From JANRIG01 sp033765235 (lineage in GTDB: Bacteria; Bacteroidota; Bacteroidia; Cytophagales; UBA9547): a DNA stretch of 64,000 nt. The translations under genes and the position numbers were made by a program. How positions within the stretch are numbered: position 1 is the first letter of the stretch; every line of letters begins with the position of its first letter. The notes beneath the pieces are model-generated. The model had not been told where the DNA came from. It saw nothing but the letters and a program-made list of their open reading frames with translations, and did no database searches. Shown piece after piece: positions 27,438 to 37,490 of the stretch. The stretch covers positions 1 to 64,000 of the forward strand of contig JANRIG010000020.1 of the NCBI GenBank assembly GCA_033765235.1, written 5' to 3'.

Positions 27438-29291
27438 CTACCTTACCACCCATAATCGGCTTTTGTAGATATTGTTTTGAATATTGATGATGTAGTAATA
27501 AACTCCGTCAGGAAAGTCGCCGGGGTGCCACCTAAAGTCTAATTGATTGCTCTTAAAGACATTAACCCCATATCTATTAATAATATCTACCGATACTGCT
27601 ATATCAGGCACGTTGCAAGGATAAATATTCACTTTGTCTATCACAAAATCATCATTGGCACCATCAGCATTGGGGGTGATGATGTTGGGTATATTTTTCA
27701 CAAAAAATGTGTCAAAAGCAGTAGTATGGTATGTGTGAATGAGAGTGTCTGAATAGTGTCTGATACAGTTGCGGTCATAAGCAAAATAGGCTATTTGTGA
27801 TTGATTGCGAAATATATCGCTGCAAGCAGGTTTCCAAATGGTTATTAATTGGTTATTATATATATTATTTTCAAATGAGGTGCTTCCTAAGGTGTTAGGG
27901 TAAAAATATTGAAGTGTAAGGCTATCACCTGTATCTTGGTCTGCTGCCCAAATATTGACATTGCTTTGGCTTCCTACCTCCACAGGATTAATACTCGCTT
28001 TGTAGTCGCTGAATATTTGAGGGGCATGGGTAGTATCTGTCACATGTATCAGCACACTCACCGTATCTGTATTGCGCACCGGGCATGCATTGTCACTTAC
28101 CATAAAATAATATCTGTAGGGCTTTGCAGAAGGCTTGTAGCAGCCTTCAAAACAAGCACTTAGGGAGAGGGTATCAAATTTTGACTTTGTAGTGAGGCTA
28201 TTGCCCGAAGGTATGGTAGCCCATGAGAGCTCAAAATTTTTGTCGCCTGCAGAGGTGAATGATATAACAGAATTGGCAGTGGTATCTGTGGCTTTGATAT
28301 TAAAACATTTTTTCACTCCTGTTTTTAGGGTAATGGTATCTTTGTGTTTTATATTATTTTGCTTATCAAATACTAATATATGAGGATTGCTCTTCAGCGG
28401 ACACGTACGCACACTGAGCTGATATTCATGCCTCACTGTCCCAATTTTTACTCCGTTACGGTATTCGTTACATTCTACCCCAAACACATAAAGACCTGTC
28501 AGTGAAGAATTTACGTATAACACTCCTGTTTCTGGATTGATACCCAAAGGTACTTTGCCCGGGATGGCATTATAGGCATCAAATCCAGATCTCCAAATCA
28601 CGGTAGCATAGGGTGCAGGATTGAGGTATGCATTATTGACAAAACTATTGGTGTATCCTGCCCATGGGTTAGCGAGGTTGTATGTGAGAGAGTCACCATC
28701 AGCATCTGTAGCGGAAAAGTCTATCTGAAAGTTTTGTCCTTTGCATATATATTCGCCCCCTATTACTTTGTATTGTGGGTGGCTGTTATTAAATGATTTG
28801 CCGCTCACACTTAGGGCACTAAATTCGCAATAAAAAACCATGCCTGTGGCCAAAGGGTTGATAATATTACTCACAGTACCGTTGCGGCAGCACTGCTCAT
28901 GGGCTAAGTAGAAATCATCAGTGCCGTTATAGCTTACATTGTTAAATTTTACATTTTTTAGTTTTACTACTTTTGAATAATTTACTATATTGGTTTTTTG
29001 CACCCCATTATCGCATTCAGGAAAGCTGTATTGCACAGGGGTACTACTATTGATTTTTAGCACAAATGACCCAATAAATGCATTATTTTTTTTATAAAAC
29101 ATGCCCACCTCTACCGAGTCGCGCAGGGCTCTGGGGTCGCCGGATATTACATCAAAATATAAGTTGAGTGTGACCATGTGTGTACTGTCTGTGAGTCTGC
29201 TGCATGACAAGTGCCCACCTACTATGTGAGTGGCATTTGTGAGCAGGATATTGATTAATAAAAAAATAAGTAAAAATAATATGTTTTTCAA
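27438..29291 (-). CDS. Secreted protein with T9SS type B (gliding-motility-associated) C-terminal domain
   Basis: 617 residues. The signal peptide is about 1-20 and the mature part begins THIVGGHLSCSRL, a start shared by a family of large Bacteroidota surface proteins. The middle contains cadherin/Ig-like segments (DADGDSLTYNL, DQDTGDSLTLQYF) and many paired cysteines. The last 90 residues are a type B sorting domain: NIITPNADGANDDFVI, INRYGVNVFKS, GDFPDGVYYYII, ending RLWVVR. It should be exported by the type IX system to the cell surface. Similar proteins often include an adhesin-like role, but nothing here shows one. It converges on the CHAT gene with a 46-bp gap and no clear hairpin between them. 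Confidence 0.88.
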   Translation of the reverse strand: MKNILFLLIFLLINILLTNATHIVGGHLSCSRLTDSTHMVTLNLYFDVISGDPRALRDSVEVGMFYKKNNAFIGSFVLKINSSTPVQYSFPECDNGVQKTNIVNYSKVVKLKNVKFNNVSYNGTDDFYLAHEQCCRNGTVSNIINPLATGMVFYCEFSALSVSGKSFNNSHPQYKVIGGEYICKGQNFQIDFSATDADGDSLTYNLANPWAGYTNSFVNNAYLNPAPYATVIWRSGFDAYNAIPGKVPLGINPETGVLYVNSSLTGLYVFGVECNEYRNGVKIGTVRHEYQLSVRTCPLKSNPHILVFDKQNNIKHKDTITLKTGVKKCFNIKATDTTANSVISFTSAGDKNFELSWATIPSGNSLTTKSKFDTLSLSACFEGCYKPSAKPYRYYFMVSDNACPVRNTDTVSVLIHVTDTTHAPQIFSDYKASINPVEVGSQSNVNIWAADQDTGDSLTLQYFYPNTLGSTSFENNIYNNQLITIWKPACSDIFRNQSQIAYFAYDRNCIRHYSDTLIHTYHTTAFDTFFVKNIPNIITPNADGANDDFVIDKVNIYPCNVPDIAVSVDIINRYGVNVFKSNQLDFRWHPGDFPDGVYYYIINIQNNIYKSRLWVVR

Positions 29292-29440
29292 AAATAGCGT
29301 GATTATCTTTTTCCAAATTTAGATAAAGTTTGGGGAAATAGCGTATTAATACCCCAAAAAATCACTTTTAGGTGATTAATAATTTTGTATATGTATGAAT
29401 GTATAATAATTTATTGATGTGAATAACTATTAATAAACTG

Positions 29441-29473
29441 TTGAAAAATCTCCCTGATTTACTCATACTTTTG
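29441..29473 (+). promoter_or_regulatory. Promoter of dnaB
   Basis: TTG (29441-29443), 22-bp spacer, TACTTTTG (29466-29473) matching TAnnTTTG exactly. The -7 box ends only 7 bp before the dnaB ATG at 29481, so the message would be leaderless or nearly so. Confidence 0.6.
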
Positions 29474-29480
29474 TACACTT

Positions 29481-31094
29481 ATGGAAGTGCTTAGAGAAGA
29501 TACCCGCAAAAAATATAAACCCAAAAATAATGCTTCTGCAGACCTGCTGTTAGGGCGCATACCACCGCAAGCACTTGACCTTGAGGAGGCTGTGCTCGGG
29601 GCACTACTTATAGACAATAAAGAGGCACTCAATAAGGTGAGCGACTTCCTAAAAGCAGACGCCTTTTATGACGACAGGCACAAAAAAATTTATAATGCCA
29701 TACTCAGGCTCTCAGCACGCTCCGAGCCTGTAGATTTGCGCACCGTGGTAAATGAACTGCGATTTGCAGGCGACCTTGAGATAGTAGGTGGTGCCTACTT
29801 TGTATCACAGCTTACATTTAAGATACAATCATCTGCCAATATAGAATACCACGCACGCATATTGGTGCAATATGCCATCAAAAGGCATATCATATCCATA
29901 TCCGCAGACTTGCAGCGCAATGCCTTTGACGACACAGAAGATGTGTTTGAAATGCTTGATCATGCGCAGGAGCAAATATTTGGCATATCAGAGCAGATAC
30001 AAAAGCGCAACTATGACAATGTGACCAATCTCACACAGATGGCACTCAAAGAAATAGAAGAAAAACGCAAGCATAAAGACGGACTTACGGGAGTGCCTTC
30101 AGGGTTCACAGACCTCGACAGGCTCACCTCGGGCTGGCAACAGAGCGACTTGGTGATAGTAGCTGCCCGCCCTGCCATGGGAAAGACAGCCTTTATACTC
30201 TCCATGGTGCGCAACGCAGCCGTGGATCATGAAAGACCTTGTGCCATATTTTCACTCGAAATGTCTTCTGTACAGCTCATGCTCAGGCTCATATCTGCCG
30301 AGGCCGAAATAGAATCTGACAAAATAAAAAAAGGCAAACTCGAAGACCATGAGTGGGTACAACTTACCCGCAAAGTGAGCAAACTATCATCTTCCAAAAT
30401 ATTTATAGACGATACTCCTGCACTTAGCGTGCTGGAGCTGAGAGGCAAATGTCGTAGGCTCAAGGCACAGCACAACATACAAATGGTAGTGATAGATTAC
30501 CTGCAACTCATGCGTGGCAATGAGGGAGATAAGTCGCAGGGCAACCGTGAGCAAGAGATAGGCTATATATCGCGCTCGCTCAAGGGGCTTGCCAAAGAGC
30601 TGGAAATACCAGTGATAGCACTCTCACAGCTGAGCCGTGCGGTAGAGACCCGAAATACAGGCGCAGGCAGCGTAAAAAAACCACAACTGTCAGACTTGCG
30701 CGAGTCAGGCTCTATAGAGCAAGATGCAGATATGGTAATATTCCTGTATCGCCCCGAGTACTATGGGCTTACCGAAGATGAAAGCGGACAATCTACCAAA
30801 GGGCTTGGCGAAATCATAGTAGCCAAACACAGAAACGGTCCTGTAGATACTGTGAAGCTCAAATATATAAGTCACTTTACCAAATTTACCAATTTTGACT
30901 TTGACATAAACGGTGGGCATAGTGACTTTGCCTCCAATACGCTTAAGCAAGGCAACGATTATTCGTTTCCGGATGTGAAAGGTAGTGGCACACTGGGAGG
31001 CGAAAAACGTATCAAAAGCAAAATGAACGATATAGAAGGTAAAAATAAAGACATAGACCTTGGTACGCCTGATGATGGCGATGCACCTTTTTGA
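29481..31094 (+). CDS. dnaB: Replicative DNA helicase
   Basis: 537 residues, usual length. The N-terminal domain (about 25-130) begins IPPQALDLEEAVLGALLID, the standard DnaB start. The C-terminal RecA-like domain has Walker A ARPAMGKTAF (about 230), the motif FSLEMSSVQLMLRL, Walker B VVIDYLQLM, an SRSLKGLAKEL segment with IALSQLSRAVE, and DLRESGSIEQDADMV. The hexamer unwinds DNA at the fork. The 60-residue tail is charged and disordered (ends GTPDDGDAPF), typical for the phylum. It has a well-formed promoter very close to its start codon and stands as its own unit. Confidence 0.98.
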   Translation: MEVLREDTRKKYKPKNNASADLLLGRIPPQALDLEEAVLGALLIDNKEALNKVSDFLKADAFYDDRHKKIYNAILRLSARSEPVDLRTVVNELRFAGDLEIVGGAYFVSQLTFKIQSSANIEYHARILVQYAIKRHIISISADLQRNAFDDTEDVFEMLDHAQEQIFGISEQIQKRNYDNVTNLTQMALKEIEEKRKHKDGLTGVPSGFTDLDRLTSGWQQSDLVIVAARPAMGKTAFILSMVRNAAVDHERPCAIFSLEMSSVQLMLRLISAEAEIESDKIKKGKLEDHEWVQLTRKVSKLSSSKIFIDDTPALSVLELRGKCRRLKAQHNIQMVVIDYLQLMRGNEGDKSQGNREQEIGYISRSLKGLAKELEIPVIALSQLSRAVETRNTGAGSVKKPQLSDLRESGSIEQDADMVIFLYRPEYYGLTEDESGQSTKGLGEIIVAKHRNGPVDTVKLKYISHFTKFTNFDFDINGGHSDFASNTLKQGNDYSFPDVKGSGTLGGEKRIKSKMNDIEGKNKDIDLGTPDDGDAPF

Positions 31095-31247
31095 GGGTAA
31101 ATACAAATACATAAGTCTTGTCTAAAAATAATTATATACACCTGATTATTAATAATATACAGCATTATTTATCAAATTTATTGGCTTTAAGCATTACCTA
31201 AATATTCAATATTGCCCAATACAATTATTATTTTAATTACCTTTGTA

Positions 31248-31255
31248 AAAAATTA
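31248..31255 (+). promoter_or_regulatory. -7 box before the fatty-acid hydroxylase gene
   Basis: TACCTTTG matches TAnnTTTG exactly and lies 6 bp before the ATG at 31262, again giving an extremely short leader. No -33 TTG at proper spacing was seen. Confidence 0.4.
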
Positions 31256-31261
31256 TATGTC

Positions 31262-31900
31262 ATGGCAAGGCTTTTTGTATCCAACAAAGATGAGTCTGTA
31301 CGAATGTTCAAAAACGATATTATGGACAAAATATCGCGCATACACTTTGCAGTGCCACTGTATATATATGTACCTATCATGGCAATATGCTTGTACAGAG
31401 CACTTTTTGTACACTACACACATCCACTATATATTATACTGTTCATCATAATAGGCATAGTGCTTTGGACATTTACGGAGTACAACCTGCACAGATTTGT
31501 GTTTCATCATGAGCCTAAGAGCGAATGGGGCAAGCGTATACACTTTATCACACATGGGGTACATCATGACTACCCCAACGACAGTATGAGACTGGTAATG
31601 GTACCTTCTATTAGTATGCCTCTATGTGTATTTTTCTATGCATTGTTTTATATAATATTGGGCAGCAAATATGTAGATTCATTTTTTATTGGGTATGTGG
31701 CAGGATATTTGTTTTATGATATGACACACTATGCACTGCATCATGCCAATTTCAAAAGCAAATTTTGGATAGACCTCAAAAAGCACCATATGCATCACCA
31801 CTACATGGAGCCCGACAGAGGATTTGGAGTATCTACCATGTTTTGGGATTTGGTATATAAAAGCACCTTCCGAAAAAAAAATGCATCCCATGAAAATTAA
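31262..31900 (+). CDS. Sterol desaturase / fatty acid hydroxylase family membrane protein
   Basis: 212 residues with four hydrophobic stretches and a full set of histidine boxes for a di-iron centre: HRFVFHHEP, HFITHGVHHDYPND, HYALHHANF and KKHHMHHHY. The length and order fit bacterial fatty-acid 2-hydroxylase-like proteins. It inserts oxygen into a lipid acyl chain in the inner membrane; in this phylum such enzymes can hydroxylate sphingolipids or sulfonolipids, but the substrate is not determined here. The next gene starts before this one ends (11-bp overlap), so the two are co-translated. Confidence 0.88.
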   Translation: MARLFVSNKDESVRMFKNDIMDKISRIHFAVPLYIYVPIMAICLYRALFVHYTHPLYIILFIIIGIVLWTFTEYNLHRFVFHHEPKSEWGKRIHFITHGVHHDYPNDSMRLVMVPSISMPLCVFFYALFYIILGSKYVDSFFIGYVAGYLFYDMTHYALHHANFKSKFWIDLKKHHMHHHYMEPDRGFGVSTMFWDLVYKSTFRKKNASHEN

Positions 31901-33170
31901 CACAGTATTATTCATTTGGTGTTTTAGTATTTTCATTTCCTATTCACAGTCAGATACTGTATTGCTCATGCACCCTACTGTGCATACAGGCACCGGCAAA
32001 GTAATAGAAAATGCCATAGTAGCCATATCTGCAGGCAAGATAATATCTATACAAGCAGCACACTTGAGTACCATAAATATTTTGGGCAAAAAAGCTTACA
32101 GCCTCAAAAACAAGCATTTATACCCGGCATTTATAGCCCTCAACTCATCTATTGGCTTATATGAAATAGAAGCTGTGCGCGCCAGCCGAGACTATGCTGA
32201 GACCGGGGACTACAACCCCAATGTGAGAGCCCTTGTAGCATACAACACAGACAATGATATAATTGCCACTACCAGAAGCAACGGCATATTACTGGCACAA
32301 ATATTCCCGCGGGGCGGAATATTGCAAGGTACTTCATCAGTAATGAAGCTGTATGGCGAGCATTGGGAAGATGCTGTATACAAAGCAGACGAAGGTATAG
32401 TATTGGCTTGGCCATCATATTATAATTATGGTGAGCCCGACGACAAAAGCAGAGAAGAATTTGCCAAAAACAGAAAAAAAAATATGGCAGATATAGAAAA
32501 GCTGTTTGCCGATGCCAAAATATATGCTTATAACACCACTATTACACAAGCTAATCTCAAACTCAGTGCCCTGAAAGGACTTTATGACGGCACTAAGACA
32601 CTCTATATACAAGCAGAATTTTCAAAAGAAATAGTAGAAGTGATAAATTTCTGCGAAAAACATGGCATCAAAAACAAAGTGATAGTAGGTGCCTCCAAAT
32701 GCGACGAAGCCATAGATATACTAAAGCAATACAAAATACCTGTAATACTGAACAGAATACATGGACTGCCCATGCGCACCGACGATGACTTGGCATACTA
32801 CTACTCTTTGCCCAAAAAATTGATGGAGAGCGGAATATTAGTAGCCCTCAGCTACTATGGCGATATGGAGGCCATGGGCACCCGAAACCTACCGTACTTG
32901 GCGGGTACAGCAGCTTGCTATGGCATGAACAGAGAAGATGCTTTGAAGCTAATCACTTACAATGCAGCCAAAATACTCAATATAGACGCTGTCACAGGTA
33001 CTATAGAAGCAGGTAAAGAGGCCAATATGGTAGTGAGCGATGGTGATGTGCTGGATATGCGCACCTCAAATATCATCATGGCTATGCTGCAAGGCATAGA
33101 GATACCGCTCGACAACAAGCACAAAACAATATATCAAAAATATACTCAGAAATATAAGTTAAAACCTTAA
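31890..33170 (+). CDS. Exported amidohydrolase-like protein lacking the HxH metal motif
   Basis: 426 residues from the ATG at 31890, which gives a signal peptide (MKINTVLFIWCFSIFISYSQ); an ATG further left at 31824 lies deep inside the previous gene and is rejected. The fold is that of imidazolonepropionase-type amidohydrolases: beta-strand MHPTVHTGTGKVIENA, then KHLYPAFIALNSSIGL where the canonical enzymes have HxH, RASRDYAETGDYNPNVRALVAYNTD, and the closing KLITYNAAKILNIDAVTGTIEAGKEANMVV. The HxH is replaced by LNSS, and a complete set of metal ligands is not apparent. A family of such Bacteroidota proteins exists, so the loss is probably ancestral. Possibly a non-catalytic or differently metalated homologue, located in the periplasm. 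Confidence 0.8.
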   Translation: MKINTVLFIWCFSIFISYSQSDTVLLMHPTVHTGTGKVIENAIVAISAGKIISIQAAHLSTINILGKKAYSLKNKHLYPAFIALNSSIGLYEIEAVRASRDYAETGDYNPNVRALVAYNTDNDIIATTRSNGILLAQIFPRGGILQGTSSVMKLYGEHWEDAVYKADEGIVLAWPSYYNYGEPDDKSREEFAKNRKKNMADIEKLFADAKIYAYNTTITQANLKLSALKGLYDGTKTLYIQAEFSKEIVEVINFCEKHGIKNKVIVGASKCDEAIDILKQYKIPVILNRIHGLPMRTDDDLAYYYSLPKKLMESGILVALSYYGDMEAMGTRNLPYLAGTAACYGMNREDALKLITYNAAKILNIDAVTGTIEAGKEANMVVSDGDVLDMRTSNIIMAMLQGIEIPLDNKHKTIYQKYTQKYKLKP

Positions 33171-33235
33171 TTTCAGTGTATAAATACATTTTTATCAAAA
33201 AAAACATTATTTTAGCCTTAGCTTTATGATTTATA

Positions 33236-36200
33236 ATGATAGACAGGCTTATACTTTTCAGCATAAAAAATAAATTATTAATCACATTAGCTGTAATAGG
33301 ATTAGTACTCTGGGGCAGCTATGCTATTACTAAAATACCCATAGATGCCATCCCTGACATTACCAACAATCAAGTACAGGTATATACAGTAGCTCCGTCG
33401 CTCACTGCCCAAGAGGTAGAAAGCATGATCACTTCACCACTCGAATTGTCGTTTGCATACCTGCCACAAAAGACACAAGTTCGCTCCATTTCAAGGTCAG
33501 GGTTATCATTCATTACCATAGTATTTGATGATGAGGCAGATATTATCAAAGCACGGCAATTAGTAAATGAGCAAATGATTAATACCATTCCGGCTCTGCC
33601 CAAAGGTATAAATATGCCCAAGATGGCACCCATTACAACAGGATTGGGAGAAATATATCAATACGTATTGGAGGTAGCACCCGAATACAGGCAACAATAT
33701 TCTCTCACCTTTCTGCGTAGCTTGCAAGATTGGGACATAAAAAGACAATTTGCAGGTATTGAGGGCATTGCAGATATTAGTTCATTCGGTGGATTGGTAA
33801 AAGAATATGAAGTAGCCTATGATATATCAAGCATGAAATCAAAAAATGTGAATGTATCCGAACTCATGGATGCACTCACCCAAAATAATGAAAATGCAGG
33901 TGGAAGCTACATAGAACAAAACCACAAAGCACTCTTTATACGCAGTGTAGGAATGGCAAGTACCCTTGAAGACATTGAAAATATAGTAATAAAAAATGAA
34001 ACAGGGGTGCCTATTTTGGTAAAACATGTGGCCAATGTAAGGTCAGGAAATGCGCCACCATACGGTGCAATGACCAAAAATGGCAATGGGCAAGTAGTAG
34101 GTGCTGTAGTATTTATGCTCAAAGGTGCAAATTCAAAAAAAGTAATTACACAAATAGTAGACAAAGTACAATCCATACAAAAGCACCTTCCTCCGGGCAT
34201 CACGATAGTGCCTTATATCAATCGCTCCACACTCATAGACAGGGCAATAAGCACGGTAGGTACCAACCTTGCAGAAGGAGGCTTGATAGTGATATTTGTA
34301 TTAGTGCTGTTATTGGGCAATATCAAAGCAGGGCTCATTGTGGCATCAGTAATACCATTGTCACTATTATTTGGGTTTTGTATGATGCATATATTTGGGG
34401 TGTCTGCCAATCTTATGAGCTTAGGAGCCATAGACTTTGGGCTGGTGGTAGACGGGGCTGTGATATTAGTAGAAGCTGTATCAGTAAGGCTCTACTCGCA
34501 GGCAAAGAGCAAATTAACATCAGAGTCTCACGAAAACATCGTATATGCCTCATGTAGCAAAATACGCAATTCTGCTGCCTTTGGTGAGATTATAATCTTG
34601 ATAGTATACCTACCTATATGGGCACTGAGCGGCATAGAGGGCAAAATGTTTAAACCTATGGCACAGACCATATCATTCACACTTATAGGCTCGCTCATAC
34701 TGTCACTTACCTATGTGCCTATGGCTTGTGCACTATTTCTAAAACCCGGCGATAAGCACTACAACTACTCAGAAACTGCTATTAGGTGGCTTTTTGAAAA
34801 ATATAAAAAATTTTTTACTATCTGTTTCAGATTCAAGTATATATCGCTATTCGTAGTAGGTGCAGTTTTTATTTTTTCATTATATATATTAACAACCCTT
34901 GGAGGTGAGTTTTTGCCAAAACTTGAGGAAGGTGGCTTTGCCGTAGAAGCCAAAATAAGCACAGGCAGCTCGCTCACAGAGATGGTAAATACTTGTACCA
35001 AAGCTGAAAAAATATTATTACAATATCCGGAGGTCATACAAGTAGTATCACGCATTGGAGCACCGGAGATACCTACAGACCCTATGCCGTTTGAGAGCGG
35101 CGATATTATGATAAACCTAAAGAAAAAAAGCGAATGGATAACCAAAACAAATATGCCAGACTTGGCTGATACCCTTAATAAAGCACTTGCGGTATTGCCC
35201 GGAGCACAATTTGAGTTTTTGCAACCTATACAAATGCGCACTAACGAGCTCATAGCAGGTGCCAGATCCGATGTAGTGATAAAGATATATGGCGACAACC
35301 TCAATACATTACTTGCTTTAGGCCACAAAACGGCAAGTATGTTGCAAAAAATAGACGGAGTAATAGATGTAAAAGTAGAACGCATAGAAGAAGTACCTCA
35401 AATACAAGTGCAAATAAATAGGCAAAAACTATCAAAATACGGGCTAAATATACAAGATGTAAATACCTATGTACGCAGCATGTATATGGGCGAATATGCA
35501 GGATATGTATATGAGTCAGACAGGCGATACGGACTTGTGATACGTAGTAATAATGCCTCAAGCTATTCTTTGTCTGATGTATATATTCAATCAAACCATG
35601 CCACTGCTGTGCCACTTTCTGAAGTGGCAGAAATAAATACACAATATGCACCTATGCAAATATCGCGCGAAGACTCCAAGCGCAAAGTATCTGTCACCTT
35701 CAATACCTACAAACGTGATGTAGAATCTGTAGTAGGAGATATAAATATGACCATGGCAAAGTGGGTACCCCTCCCAGAAAACTATTATTACAGCATTAGC
35801 GGACAGTTTCAAAACCTTGTAGAGGCTAAGCAGCGATTGTATATATCTGTGCCTATAGCATTACTTCTCATCTTTATTTTATTATATCTTACATTTGGCT
35901 CCATAGTATATGCATTGATAATATTTTTGGCAATTCCATTTTCAGCCATAGGTGGCATATTTGCATTATGGCTTCGCGATATGTATTTCAGCATATCAGC
36001 AGGTATAGGTTTTATAGCACTATTTGGAGTATCGGTGCTCAATGGTATAGTACTGATAGGCTACCTCAAAGACCTGAAAATAGAACAGCCCGATACTGAC
36101 AAATTATCCAGAATTTTGCAAGCTTTGGAGCTCAGGTTCAGACCTGTACTTATGACTATGCTGGTAGCATCTTTAGGATTTATACCTATGGCGTTTTCAT

Positions 36201-36331
36201 ATGGCGATGGTGCCGAAGTACAAAAACCACTTGCTACGGTAGTGATAGGCGGGCTATGTTCATCTACGGTGCTTACCCTCATTATTATACCTATCGTGTA
36301 TTATTTAACCCCCGAAAAAACAAGAATATGA
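33236..36331 (+). CDS. CusA/CzcA-family heavy-metal RND efflux pump
   Basis: 1031 residues, normal length for the heavy-metal-efflux RND family. The start MIDRLILFSIKNKLLITL and the segments IPIDAIPDITNNQVQV, GGLVKEYEV, PPYGAMTKNGNGQVVGAVVFMLKG and GAIDFGLVVDGAVILVEA (proton-relay Asp in TM4) define the family. It is a trimeric inner-membrane pump that takes metal from the periplasm. The adaptor gene overlaps its stop codon as ATGA. No outer-membrane TolC/CusC gene lies beside it. Metal specificity (Cu, Ag, Zn, Co, Ni) cannot be decided from what is visible. Confidence 0.93.
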   Translation: MIDRLILFSIKNKLLITLAVIGLVLWGSYAITKIPIDAIPDITNNQVQVYTVAPSLTAQEVESMITSPLELSFAYLPQKTQVRSISRSGLSFITIVFDDEADIIKARQLVNEQMINTIPALPKGINMPKMAPITTGLGEIYQYVLEVAPEYRQQYSLTFLRSLQDWDIKRQFAGIEGIADISSFGGLVKEYEVAYDISSMKSKNVNVSELMDALTQNNENAGGSYIEQNHKALFIRSVGMASTLEDIENIVIKNETGVPILVKHVANVRSGNAPPYGAMTKNGNGQVVGAVVFMLKGANSKKVITQIVDKVQSIQKHLPPGITIVPYINRSTLIDRAISTVGTNLAEGGLIVIFVLVLLLGNIKAGLIVASVIPLSLLFGFCMMHIFGVSANLMSLGAIDFGLVVDGAVILVEAVSVRLYSQAKSKLTSESHENIVYASCSKIRNSAAFGEIIILIVYLPIWALSGIEGKMFKPMAQTISFTLIGSLILSLTYVPMACALFLKPGDKHYNYSETAIRWLFEKYKKFFTICFRFKYISLFVVGAVFIFSLYILTTLGGEFLPKLEEGGFAVEAKISTGSSLTEMVNTCTKAEKILLQYPEVIQVVSRIGAPEIPTDPMPFESGDIMINLKKKSEWITKTNMPDLADTLNKALAVLPGAQFEFLQPIQMRTNELIAGARSDVVIKIYGDNLNTLLALGHKTASMLQKIDGVIDVKVERIEEVPQIQVQINRQKLSKYGLNIQDVNTYVRSMYMGEYAGYVYESDRRYGLVIRSNNASSYSLSDVYIQSNHATAVPLSEVAEINTQYAPMQISREDSKRKVSVTFNTYKRDVESVVGDINMTMAKWVPLPENYYYSISGQFQNLVEAKQRLYISVPIALLLIFILLYLTFGSIVYALIIFLAIPFSAIGGIFALWLRDMYFSISAGIGFIALFGVSVLNGIVLIGYLKDLKIEQPDTDKLSRILQALELRFRPVLMTMLVASLGFIPMAFSYGDGAEVQKPLATVVIGGLCSSTVLTLIIIPIVYYLTPEKTRI

Positions 36332-37479
36332 GATTGCTGAAAATAATATTTTACAGTATAATGATATTTGCATCAGTTGCATCTTGCAATAGGGCTGATA
36401 ATTCTGCCGAAAATAATAATACTACAGCTTCAACAGGTGTCATTGAAATAGACTCTGCAAATATTACGCAATATCCTATTCAAATAGGGTATATTCCCCC
36501 CATAAAAATACAACAAAGTGTGCAAGTAAATGGCTACATAGAAATACCCCCTCAAAACAGAGCCACAGTATATGCACATTTGGGCGGATTTGTAAAGGAA
36601 GTATATGTATTGGAGGGCAGCTATGTAAAAAAAGGACAAATACTTGCCGACCTTCAAGACCCACACTATATCACCCTGCAAATGGAATATGTGCAAGCAC
36701 GCAGCAAACTTGAATATAACGAAAAAGAATATAACCGCCAACTAGAATTGCTTGACAAAAATATAGGCTCCAAAAAAGACTATCAAGTAGCTCAAGCAGA
36801 CTATCGCACTGCCAAAGCACTCACCAACTCGCTGGCTGCACAAATAAATATACTGGGATTAGATACTGCAAAAATCATAACCGGAGAAATTGTGAACCAT
36901 ATACACCTACGTGCACCTATACAAGGCTATATCAAATTTGTGAATGTGAACATAGGCAAGTATGTGACCGAGCAAGAACCTCTTTTTGAGGTGATTGATA
37001 CCCGTCATCTGCACATAGAGCTCAAAGTGTACGAAAACGATGCCTATAAAATAAGAAAGGGACAAAAAATATTATTTACCTTACAGGATAATATTACCTC
37101 AAAATATGAAGCAGAAGTATATTTGCTTGGCAAAATATTTGATACACAGTCGCGTACCATGCTCATACATGCGCACATATCTGAAAAAAATACTACCCAT
37201 TTTTTGCCGGGCATGTATGTGAGCGCACAAATATTGGTAAACAATGATGAGCGTCCGGTACTATCATCAGATGCTATTTGGGAAGACATGGGCAAAATGT
37301 ATGTGTTTGCCTATGGCAACATTAATTCTAAAATAATATTCACTAAGACTGAGATACAAGCACAAAAAATAAATGACACCACTTACTCCATTAGTGCTGA
37401 TGATAAAATATTAAAACAAAAAATAGTGCTCAAAGGTGCTTACTACCTCATATCAGAGGCTGACAGGTCAGCCGAATGA
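36328..37479 (+). CDS. RND efflux periplasmic adaptor lipoprotein (CusB-like)
   Basis: 383 residues from the ATG at 36328, which overlaps the stop of the pump gene (ATGA); an in-frame ATG at 36256 is inside the pump and is not used. The N-terminus has a lipobox FASVASC (Cys20), so it is an inner-membrane-anchored lipoprotein. Then a barrel-sandwich region (about 60-110; VYAHLGGFVKEVYVLEGSYVKKGQILADL), a short helical hairpin (about 110-185) and a second half-lipoyl segment (LRAPIQGYIKFVNVNIGKYV) are seen, followed by beta-barrel and membrane-proximal domains. It links the pump to an outer-membrane channel that must be encoded elsewhere. Confidence 0.9.
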   Translation: MRLLKIIFYSIMIFASVASCNRADNSAENNNTTASTGVIEIDSANITQYPIQIGYIPPIKIQQSVQVNGYIEIPPQNRATVYAHLGGFVKEVYVLEGSYVKKGQILADLQDPHYITLQMEYVQARSKLEYNEKEYNRQLELLDKNIGSKKDYQVAQADYRTAKALTNSLAAQINILGLDTAKIITGEIVNHIHLRAPIQGYIKFVNVNIGKYVTEQEPLFEVIDTRHLHIELKVYENDAYKIRKGQKILFTLQDNITSKYEAEVYLLGKIFDTQSRTMLIHAHISEKNTTHFLPGMYVSAQILVNNDERPVLSSDAIWEDMGKMYVFAYGNINSKIIFTKTEIQAQKINDTTYSISADDKILKQKIVLKGAYYLISEADRSAE

Positions 37480-37490
37480 CACATTGAATG

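Noticed and set aside
31824..31889. Longer N-terminus for the amidohydrolase-like protein
   Set aside because: It overlaps 77 bp of the hydroxylase gene and hides the signal peptide, which appears only from 31890.
36256..36327. Longer start for the RND adaptor
   Set aside because: It lies in the pump's coding sequence and removes the lipoprotein signal; the ATGA overlap at 36328 is the natural start.
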